A DNA stretch of 64,000 nt from Trachythela sp. YZ-2020 (lineage: Eukaryota > Cnidaria > Anthozoa > Malacalcyonacea > Clavulariidae), in the NCBI GenBank assembly GCA_016169945.1, contig JADLSH010000369.1, positions 6,528,001 through 6,592,000 on the forward strand, in the 5' to 3' direction. Shown piece by piece: positions 24,191-35,545 of this stretch; position 1 is the first letter of the stretch; every line of letters begins with the position of its first letter. The notes beneath the pieces were generated by a model. It did not search any database. It had not been told where the DNA came from and worked only from the letters and a program-made list of their open reading frames with translations. The translations under genes and the position numbers were made by a program.

Positions 24191-25561
24191 ATACATTTTT
24201 TGTATTGAAAAGATATTCGTATATGAGCAGTGAAGCTCCGCCTTATGGCCACCTCGTTAATATGGTCACCTCTTTGTTATGGTCACTTATTTTTCCCCTC
24301 CAAAATGACTTTTAAGATACCTGTTTTGCTGTACTTTGTTATTTTGTTCAATCTTTATCATCAAGGGGGGAGTCTTGTGCATTAATGGATAAACCTAACT
24401 GCCAATGTCTCTTGTTCAGCTTGTTAACCCATTAACCTATTGAGCTGCAATGTGCCCAAATACCATTTTACTTGTCAAGGGAAGGGTCTTGCACATTAAT
24501 GGTTTAATGTGCTAAACACCCCAAAGCACCCTACAGTACTTTATTAGCTACTGTTTAACTTTGTCTAATGCTAGACAACTTTACTTGGTAAGGGGACAGG
24601 TTTGGTTTAATCCATTATAAATGCTTGAGACAAGTAGAATTGTCTGCTATTAGAGTTGTATAAGAGGTTGCTTAAGGGCACATTGTTGATTAATAACAAA
24701 TCTTGATATAACCACACACTACTCTATTTCAAAAAATCAATATAATGTGACTATAACAATATACAGCAACATGCACAGGACAAAGTCATCATTGCTGTGA
24801 ATGCAATTAATTTGCAACCATTGCATACTTGCCATTGTCGTGAAAACAATACAGTAGACGCTTGACTCATCTAGGTTAAGACTTTTGAGTGCCACAGGTT
24901 CGATTCCTGGCCTTTAGTTTGCAGGGCATTTCCCCATTATTTATAGACACCTCTCGACGGAAGCGTAACTTTCGGTGTAAGCATTAGGGGTGTGGGTACG
25001 TTTTGCCCGACGAAAGGGCATAGTAAAGGTGTCAGCCAAAACCAAAATTATCTATTGAGGTCCCATGCCGCTAGTGGGAATGGGCAGGTATTAGGCGGGC
25101 ACTAGGGGATATGCGGGCATGCCCCCCAGAAAAAATATAGAGTCTCTGAAATGCCATTTCACACACTTTGGGGTAAGACTTTAAAGAATTCATCCCCCGC
25201 AGGATTGATGCCCTTGCAAACACCTTCAAGTTCAACGTTCAGTTCCATCAAGCGAGATGCCCAAAATTTTGAATATTTACCCTGATACCGTACACTGGCA
25301 ACACCCTAGTATATATACAATAACTTGTAATAAATTGCAACATTACTCAGTTTGGAAAATATGATGGGCAACGGCATACCCACCCTAAAAGGGGCCTATG
25401 TAACTGATTGTTTCAACACATGTAAGTCTGCTTCAGATTTTCCCCTAGATTTTAACGAATGGGTACTGCAAATTTGAAAGGTGTGTGAAAAATGCTGTCA
25501 TTTGAAAAGGACTTTGTGAAAGTCTATTTGAAAATTAACATCCTGAAAAACCTTAGATTTA
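24191..25561. other. Repeat-rich stretch upstream of the integrin gene, no gene
   Basis: It contains a repeat built on TTAACCCATTAA with TGTCTAATGC and AGACAA blocks (24420–24605, related to 26875–26990). Near 24895 is a GGTTCGATTCC B-box-like motif that could belong to a decayed SINE. A partial copy of the 15456–15903 MITE family lies at 24985–25200. No coding region is supported. Confidence 0.45.
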
Positions 25562-25828
25562 CAGTCGATTTCATCAAACTTTTGCCAAAGTATTCCTAAG
25601 TTCGTTCCGAACTTCGCAAATTCTTTGCGAAGTTCAAAAGTTCATAATGAATTCACAAGCAGGTTTGTAAACAAACCCTCTGATTGGCTACTAAAAAAGG
25701 TAGCCAATCAAATGCTCAGTTTACAAACTGTTTGTGAATTCATTATGAACTTTTGAACTTCGCAACGAATTTGCAAAGTTCGGAACGAACTTCGGAATAT
25801 TTTGGCAAAAGTTTGATGAAATCGACTG
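25562..25828. mobile_element. Foldback MITE with TA flanks, just upstream of the integrin start
   Basis: Inverted ends CAGTCGATTTCATCAAACTT and the complement, flanked by TA on both sides, suggest a Tc1/mariner-type MITE. Inner inverted repeats (GAACTTCGCAAA, AAGTTCATAATGAATTCACA) make most of its 267 bp a hairpin. It ends 160 bp before the integrin start codon and about 140 bp before the splice acceptor at 25971, so it lies in the intron or promoter immediately 5' of the coding exon. Confidence 0.75.
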
Positions 25829-25988
25829 TAATGTGTTATTATAAGATTATGGTTTGTTATAAGATCATATTTCATATGATGATATGTTGTGACTTTTATG
25901 TAGTTACAACAAGTATCACAACTGATGCACTGTACTGTATTTATTGTTTTTTTCTTAAATTTGTATTTTTAGAACACAGAACTACAAA

Positions 25989-26049
25989 ATGAAGGCAGTT
26001 CTGTTGTTAGTAATTTTCGAGTCATTTCATGTGATATATGGACAATCAG
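25989..26049 (+). CDS. Integrin beta exon 1: start codon and signal peptide
   Basis: ATG in the context ACAAAATGA opens MKAVLLLVIFESFHVIYGQS, a typical signal peptide with likely cleavage after YG. An AG acceptor at 25971–25972 implies a short 5' UTR piece (25973–25988) and an unplaced upstream UTR exon. The donor GTTTGT follows. The exon ends in phase 1. Confidence 0.85.
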
Positions 26050-29000
26050 GTTTGTAGTACATGGAATGTATTGCACTATAGAAATTAATTCTTGACTTCT
26101 TAATAATACTACCTTTAGAGATGAGCCGATTAATCTGTCATAATTGGCTGTTTTCTAATAATCGGTAATCGGCCGATTATTAATGCATAATCTGCTGTTT
26201 GCCGTTATTTTGCAATCTTATATTTTTTATAAAAATTGCATTTCTTTCTTGTTTTTGTTGCTTTTCTTCACTATGTACGTAATTGTTTTTGCAATATATA
26301 GGCAGTGTTAAACAGCGACTAGGTTGTTTGGCGTAAACGCTATCTTAATCTCTTGTTCAGTCCTTCTCAAGTATCATATATCCGTCTCACCCAGAAATAA
26401 ACCCTCAACAATGTGATGAAAATAGAACTGGTAATGCATCTGTGACAAAAGGAGATAATAAGTGCAAGAAAAGATTAATCGAATCGGCTAATCTGCAATT
26501 TTTAGTGATCGGCTCATCTCTAACTACCTTATGACATTAACCAGAATATGGGGACCTTTCATTGCAAAAATATTGAAACAAAGCATTAGAGGCTACACAA
26601 ATTCACATTAGGTTGTGAGCATGTCAGTACAACTTTGACTGCAGCAATCAATGTTATGTTATGTGTATATTAATGATTCTAGGTGGTTGTGAACAACTTG
26701 TGGACAACAAATGTTCATCATGCCTGCAAATACCTGGGTGTGCTTGGTGTCAAGAAGTGGTATGTATTACCAATTATAAGATCTTGTGCTGTGAATGATC
26801 TAACATTCTAACATACCTCTGTATCTAATAGATACCTGGTCAAACTACTGATGCCCTTCTCTATTAATTTCCACTTAACCCATTAGCTGGTAATGCCCCC
26901 AGATATGCCCTACTTTAGTATTTTACTCTGTCTAATGCCAGACGATTTTACTCGTCAGTGGTAGAGTACTGCCAGTTAATGGGTTAATTATCCAATAATC
27001 CCCCCTCCCTACATGGGTGTTTAATTGAATTCAACAATTATTAAAATGCTTGCTAATTTCTTAGTGTTGGTCCAGTTAGAGCTTATGTGTAATGTAGTGT
27101 AAGAGCTAGTATAGAGTAGTGAAAGTTGAAGAGTTTACTCTGCAAAATGTTGAAAAGTGTTTTAAGAAGCTTAAAACTGCCTTATAATCTTATAAACGCT
27201 CCCCCTGGAGTAAGAAAATTTAATAAACACCCATTATTATATCACCTTTTGTTCTGTCAGTGCTTAGTTATATTGACTTAGATTACAAGCTCTAAATCTT
27301 ACATTGGACTAAAGTGGCAATGTGGCATTCAGGATTGTTCTACTCATGTGCATGGTTTATTTCCAAATAATTTTTGAATATATATAATTCTATTTAAATT
27401 TCATTCTGTGGATTCAGAAATGGACTTACCTGTAATAAATAAGCACCAATTGACAAAGCTATATTACCAGATTCAGACAATGTCACAAAAAGTAAAACTG
27501 AGCATCTAAAGAGAAGGTATTTGCTTTCCAAACAACAAAGAAGAAAGACGAAAGGAAAAGTGTTCATTCCTGATAGTGAAGTGACCAATGTTTGTTGCAT
27601 CCATTGCAATTTTTGCAGCTGAGCCAAGTAAATACCAAATTAACCAACTATGACACACTATTGCTGAATTCTTTAAGATCATTACAGTGCAGGGTGTTTA
27701 AAAAAAGGTAATCCAACTTTGGAATGTAATGATATCATGCATTACAGTAGGTATAAGGTTGATAGATTTACCCTTTTCGGAATAATGAAGATCAAGTCTT
27801 TAGCTGTCAAATGATACCAACGGCCCAATACAACGTGGATGCAGAAGTTAGGGAGCCATGGAACAACACTTCCTCCATAGAGAATTGGAGCTACCTCCAA
27901 TTTCCAAATTCAAGATGTGCACTTCAAAACTTAGTTGAATTAAGAGTTCTAGAGTTACAGGCCAACTCTAAAAATAATATAGATCTAGTGGAGATGCTAT
28001 CTAAACCTGGAGTTTTTTAACTGACTAACTTTGAAACTTATCATCAATCATCAGGAGATTTGACAGTCATCAGTTATGTGAGAATCAGAAGTGAGTCAGC
28101 ATTTCCAAATTTTTATTTTCTAATGCAGAATTTTAATTTGGTGCACCAGATTACTACAGTATAGTCTACAGCCACAAAGTTGCTAATAGCTGTAGCTCTA
28201 TTCGAAGATTGGCTACCTCCACAAAAAATAAAATCTACAGGCATGAACAATATCAAATGATATCAATGGCCAAGTACAATACAATTACAATTTGAAATTG
28301 CCAGTTTGAAAACATATTTGTTACCTCTCTGCCTAAGAATATTTTTTGAATTTCCAAACATTTGTGCAAAAGGAGGTTGCCTATATATGGGAAACATTAG
28401 GCATTGCAAGTTTTGTAAAATATTTTAACAATGAAAGTTTATTGTTAAAACACGAGTTACAGTAAACCGTTATTAAATTTACCAAGTCTTGATTATTCTT
28501 AAAATTGAATCTGAAATGAGAATAATTTCAATACTCTCAGATATAGGTTTGCACTCAATTTTCAATAGTGGAAAAATTGTATTTGGTCATTTTTTATCGT
28601 AATGATACAATTGTCTGGTATCATTTGACTGCTAAAAGCTAAATCTTTATTGCTATTGAAAATGTAATATATATTTACATAATGCATAATAACATGCCAA
28701 AGTTGGATTACCTATTTTGATACATCCATTATTACAGATATGCAACAGTGTTGTGTATGAGCTGAAAATATAAAGTTTATCAATTACTAAGTTTAATATC
28801 TATTTGCATGATTATGTTAAATTAAAACTATAATCAGTTATTCAATGAAAATAAGCTACCTACAGCACTGTATATGTGCATACAGATTATTTTACTTTAC
28901 TTTAATGAATTTCTCACATTTACATACATTACACCATACATACACAAGAACAAAAGACAAGTATAACAATTAATTAGTGTTTGTGACAGGGGTTTGAAAC

Positions 29001-32000
29001 AGAAATCGCGTCCCAATTCGCCATTCCGAAGTTGCAGTGGAGGACCGGTAATAGCGAGGTTGACAATGCATCATGGGGCTGTTTTGGGGGACGAGCTTTT
29101 TGTTTGTGTCCCCAAAAACAGTCCCATGATGCATTGTCAACCTTGCTATTACCAGTCCTCTACTGCAACTTCGGAATGTCGAATTGATATCGAATCCCAA
29201 AAATAGATTAGTAAATATAAAAACACACATAATCGAGCAACTATTCCGGCGGCCAGTAAGTTGTTAACTTTGACTTAAATAAATTAAACAGTTCCGCACA
29301 CACCTTTATCTTTGAAGGAAGTTCGTTCCATAATCTAGAGGATCTTGGAAAGAAGGAATTTCGAAAATAGTCTAAAATTATGTAAACAAAACACATCATC
29401 TGAACGAACTTGAATGCCATGTTAAAAATATTTGGAAGTGTAATATTATTTTAATTTATGATCTTAGAAACTAGTTGTTAACTTGTTTTACTGACAATTT
29501 TAGAACTATACAAATACGCGATGTAACACACTAGGGGAACATGCCAAGTTTAAATGTAATATGACAGTTACTGGTAATCCAGATGCTAAACCAACGGTAA
29601 GTTTGCTGCAAAATTATATGTACGAGTTCAATACTTCTAGATTTGCCAAAGTGCCCGAGTACAGTTGTGTGATAGTAAATATTGTAATTTTAAACTCTAA
29701 AACATATGCTGCTCCAATTTAGTGAGTGCACATGCAAATTGCAATTCTCAGCCTCAAGTTTTTGTTTCATATTCTTGGTATTCAATAATATCATTATATT
29801 AATTGCAGTATGATGCGCTGTTTCTTTCAAATATATTGTAAGCCTTATACAAAATACAATTATAATACAGTTATACAAAATACTGATTTATTGCAACTCG
29901 TTTTATAGCTCGTTGAAAAGCCACTGACAGACTCCAATCAGATAACACCTAGAAAAGTTTCGTCCAGAGTGCGTGTAGGTAGGTATATATACACTAGATT
30001 TTGTGTATTCAATCAAAATCACGCTGTTTTCAGCCTCTTATAGAGGGTTCTGCCCACGGTGGGCGTCACCGGGCGGCAGCGCCAGCACTCCGCAGTGCCG
30101 CCCGGCACTCGCGCCAAAGCGGACTTTTCCGCCCGGCACTTGAAAGGTTTCAAATATCCAGTAGGAAAACCCCAATGTTGTACTTTGTAATAGATATTTT
30201 ATACAAGTAATTTTGTATTCTTTATCTTGGTGAATTTTATTATTTAAACGTTAGTATTAGATGAAATTCAGTGCTATACCATGTGCACAATATTAGTTAC
30301 TGGTGATTCGGAGAAATACGCTATGCCCCCAAAGCCAGAAAGACGTCTAACGAACGGCTCTAATCACTTTGCACTTTGTTAATTGATGTCGCGCTTCAAG
30401 CTACTCTGAGACCAGTCGATCAAGTATTAAAAATTGTCGGCAGGGTACCCGGCACTCACATGGTCCAGGACAAAATACTGATAATGATAATTGATACTGA
30501 TAATGATAATTGGTACTGATAATGATAATTGATACTGATAATGATAATTGATACTGATAATTGATACTGATAATTGATACGTTTTGATACTGTATGCTTT
30601 TGATACGTTTTGATATATTGATATATTATTATTATTATTATTATTTAATGATATGCATGCTCAATAGCAAAAAAACCTTACAGATATTTATCCATAAACC
30701 CCTCAAATATTTATCCATACACAGCAACAGCCTACCACTGGGGGCTGCTACTACAAATCCCTTAACTACTTCATAATGTGTAAAACTACCTGAAAAATAC
30801 AATAAGAACTTTGACGTTTCAAGCGAATGCCCTTCGTCTGGAAGTTAGTAGAGTGGATCGGGGGAAAACATGTGCTTTTATAGTGAATACAAAAGCGATC
30901 ACGTGATAAAAAATAAACCAATCAGATGGATTTAATAAAAACAAACTATAAACAAAATATGGAAATCACATTACAAAATATATTAGCATGTAAGGAGAAG
31001 CAAACGAAACAATAAAGTCAGAAATTAAGGAACTACAGAGATGAGGTGAGAAATACATCTTATCTCATTCTTAATTTCTGACTTTCTTGTTTTGTTCGCT
31101 TTTCCTTACATGCTAATATATTGTGTAAATGTGATTTCCATATTTTGTTTATAGTTTGTTTTGATTAAATTCATCTGATTGGTTTATTTTTTCATGTGAT
31201 CGCTTTTGTATTCACTATAAAAGCACATGTTTCCCCCCGACCCACTCTACTAACGTCCAGACGAAGGCCTTCGCTCGAAACGTCGATGTTCTTATTGTAT
31301 TTTTCAGGTAGTTTTACACAACTCAACCGCCGAATCTTCGTTATACTCTACCCACACTAACACCGCACATTCGAGATACTTCATAATGCACCTGTTTTGG
31401 TATTAAATGTAGCAGTCAATACCCAACTGTATATACTGTTGTTAACCTGATGTTCTATGTACTGTGTTTTACTATTTTTTACTTGTTCAACAGCGAAGGA
31501 TTTTTTACATATGTTCCAATTTGTTTCCAGGTGAACCCGTCAAATTCAAGTTAGAAATTCAACCTTCTGCTAACTATCCTGTTGATTTTTATATTTTGAT
31601 GGATTTATCTGCCTTACCAATTTGAAAATCAAATACTGTACTGTCACCTACTGTAAAGCATGTTTCCATTCCAAACAGCGAGCAGAACTAATGACATATT
31701 TGAGAGAAGATAAAAAAATTCTATGGTATGTTTCATTACACTTGAAGTGGAAAACAGGCTTATTCAAGTGAGGAGGATAGTACAATACCCTATGAACCAC
31801 TCAGAGTACCTGAGTTATCACACCACAATTATTAGATTAAAATGCAAATGATTTTAATATATTGATTTCACTCTAAATTTGCATGCAAACTCATAGGTTG
31901 GTATTGCCATAGGCGGCCCAGCAAATAATAATAATGTCTAAATAGGACATAATACAATGACGAACCATGCAACTGGACAATCTGCATAGATAATGAGATA

Positions 32001-35000
32001 CAGTGCACCAGTGAATTGTTGGATAGCAAAGTCTGAAGCACTACATATTTTAAACGTTTCATTGTTAAAGATTCTGTATATTTTACTGTACAACTATTTA
32101 TTGTGAGGATAACAGTATTTGCTGGGCTGCATATGGTATTGCCGGTCAGAATTCCAAACCCTGATGTACTGAATAATAATTGTATTAAACCATCACTGCA
32201 TGGACTGCCTGTTATGCTGCAGTTTAACCTCATTTCTACAGATACTTGACGTCTGAGTTCTGACTCGTGAATATACGCCCGAACAAAATGTTTATGTTTT
32301 TTATCTATTCTATTAACAGCTGCCAAGTTAAGTGAACTTACAAGCAGACACAGATTAGCTTTTGGATCTTTCGTTGACAAACCAGTAGCGCCATATTTAA
32401 GACATGAACTGTAAGTTTCTATTTGAATTGTAAATGGAAGATTGTTTGTTTCAAAACAGTGAGCTCCATATATATCTGGAGTATTAAGAACTTCTTATGT
32501 TCGGCCATAGACAATCGAGAAGACAGGGACTGGAAACGCACAGGGGGCCGAAAAGTATAAATCGGTATCTTTGTTTTCAAATCGGTATAAATATATAACG
32601 ATTGTTGTTTTAAAATACATATTTATAAGGCAACGTCGATTTTTTTATTTTTAAACTAAAACAGGTTCATTATTCTGTGCTAAAGCCACTGAGCTATAAT
32701 ATTACTGGAGGAAGTGCTCGTCCGCAAAACATGGCGGATTTTGGCATTTTCTGACGCCATAATGACGCCACTGGTTCGCCACTGGTTCGCCACTGGTTCT
32801 AGTTAGAAAGGTAGGGTCTTTATGTAGCCCTACACGAAATGTATATATATTTAACCCCAACCCCCACCCTAATCCTAACCCCAATCCTAACCCCAATCCT
32901 AACCCTATATGTCCTATATATAATCACAGACATAATTCGTGTAGGGCTACATAAAGACTCAACCGTTGGAAATGGTAATTACCACTGACCAGGGCTCATA
33001 AGCTACAATGTTCACATCCTCCTGGTTTTTAAGAAAATATTTTTGCTTTTTGCCGTGAATTTTCATTGTTGTTTTCGACCTTTCCACATATTTTTTCAAC
33101 TTTTGACCATTTGTTCAAAGATGCGGAAGTCGTACACGGTATTCCCGTCCATAAAAGACAACAAACAAACATTAAAACCTCGAAAAATGATGGGTGAAGA
33201 CCAGTATGGAATGTTATTAAAATTTGTGTGCACCGGACGTACGATGAACGTTTTTAGCTGTGCACCAAACGTAAAGATTTTCAGCAAAAACTGTGCACCA
33301 GTCCCAACTCTACTCACTTACTTCAACCCTGTAACTCCATTTTAAATCTATTTCAGGGTTTCTCATCTATATATATTGAACAAAAATAGAAATGTGAATG
33401 CAGCTATCGCTTTTTCGAACTTCTCCTGGGTTTAACAAAAGAAAAAATCACTTTTGAGTGCATGCGTATTATTTTGAACTACAAAAAATCGCCATTGACG
33501 ATGTTGTTGTTCTACACATAGATATTATATCTATGGTTCTACAGGCCATATCACGGACAACACGCACAAAACAATAGGGAACTTTATATTTGACGACGGC
33601 TACGAGAACGACTACGACTACGAGATTTCGAACATCTCGTTATATATAAGTAACCAACTCGAGGATGTCCAAAGACGGGCTTTGCGCATTATTTATCCAG
33701 TGTTAGAATATGATGACTCCTTACGAATCTCTGAACTCCCACTGCTATTTAGCCTGCGTGGCGGGCGTTCTATTGTGGGGGAGGTAGTTTTGTTTAGAGC
33801 GTGCGCTTTTTTTTGAGAGCGCGCGCTAGGTGAGAAGTTAGAGGGGGAGAGAAAAAGCGAAGGGAGAGATTTCGCCTCTCCCTTCGCTTTTTCTCTCCCC
33901 CCCCCTAACTTCGCCCCTCGCGCGCGCGCTCTCAAAAAACGCGCGCGCTCTAAACAAAACTACCTCCCCCACAATAGATCGCTAGGATTACTCCGATATT
34001 TAAGTCTGAAGCTAAAGATGAAATGACCAATTACAGACCGATATCCGTTATTTCAGTAGTTGCCAAAATTGCGGAAAAGCTGATTCATAACCAAATCTAT
34101 AATTATTTACATGACTTTAACCTACTTACAAATTGCCAACACGGATTTAGACCACAACACTCAACTGTTACAGCACTGCTGGATATTACTAACGAGTGGT
34201 ATAAAAACATTGACATTGGAAAACTAAATGGGATTGTGTTTCTGGACCTAAAAAAAGCATTTGATACTGTCGACCATAACATACTTTTAAACAAAATAGC
34301 AAGTTATGGAATAAAAGGAACAGCGCATCGCTGGCTGGAGTCGTATCTATCAAATAGGACCCAGTACTGTTGTGTGAATGGTAATACATCAAGCCCATCA
34401 ATTATGAAAACAGGCATACCGCAAGGCTCTGGTTTAGGCCCATTGCTATTTTTAATTTACATCAATGACTTACCAAAGTGTCTAAACAGGGCAAAAGCAG
34501 ACATGTTTGCAGACGATACCCAAATTGCAACAACAAGTGATGATATTAAAGTAATTGAAGAAACATTGAATGGCGATTTAAACAATGTTGCAAATTGGCT
34601 ATCCGCAAATAAATTAACTTTAAACAACAGTAAAACCGAATATATGATAATTGGTACCAAGAAAAGGCTTAGCCAAGTAACTTTTGATCCGGTTATCAAT
34701 GTTGGTAATTTAGAAATTAAACGAGTTAAAACGACAAAATCGTTGGGCCTAATGATAGATGAGTCTCTAAGCTGGTCAGCGCAGGTCGAACACATTTCAA
34801 AAAAGGTTACTTCAGGCCTCGGTATACTCAGACGACTTCGAGATACAATTGAATACAATACCCTAATAACAATATACCAATCCATAATCCAACCTTACTT
34901 CGATTATTGTGCTCAAGTGTGGGGTTGTCTAGGGAAAACATTAGCAGATAAACTACAAAAGTTACAGAGCAGGGCGTTTCGAATAATCACACGTGAGAAT

Positions 35001-35509
35001 TACACGACACGATCAGCTGACATATTAAGTAAGCTAGGAGTTCCCAACCTCGAAAAACGATGGATCCAACAACTTTCAATTTTCATGTATAAGGTAAAAA
35101 ACAAAATGGTTCCTGATTATTTGTGTGATATGTTTACAAATATTAGTGACGTACACGACCATAACACAAGACAATCGAGAGCCAATTTGACATTACCTAA
35201 ACCAAAAACAAACAATATGAAAAATGCATTCTCATATAGAGGGGCGGAAGTCTGGAACTACCTTTCTTCATCACAAAAGTCCTCGGAAACTATTGCTAAT
35301 TTTAAATCTAACATAAAACGTGCATGTTAATATTAAGTATCATATTCATTTTCCCTTTGTTGTTATCTATAGTTATAATAACCTTCTTGTAAATATCGTA
35401 ATTCATATTTTTACTAGTGTAGGCACGGCCGGTTGGAAGATCACCTTTTTCTTTTCTTTGTACATAATTATTTTATAAGGTGAAATTGTACCGTGTTGAA
35501 ATATAGTTC

Positions 35510-35545
<36 letters not shown>

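Noticed and set aside
24880..24920. tRNA gene suggested by GGTTCGATTCC
   Set aside because: The distance from any A-box-like sequence is too short and no anticodon arm can be drawn; at most a decayed SINE.
31679..31725. Mini-exon supplying the missing integrin metal-loop segment
   Set aside because: It has AG and GT borders and reads RAELMTYLREDKKILW in one frame, but that frame is not in phase with exon 6, and the in-phase frame has stops. It also lacks S-M-x-D-D-L.
31868..32380. 170-codon minus-strand gene
   Set aside because: It lies antisense to integrin exon 6, has no recognisable domain, and the sense strand has a clear family match.
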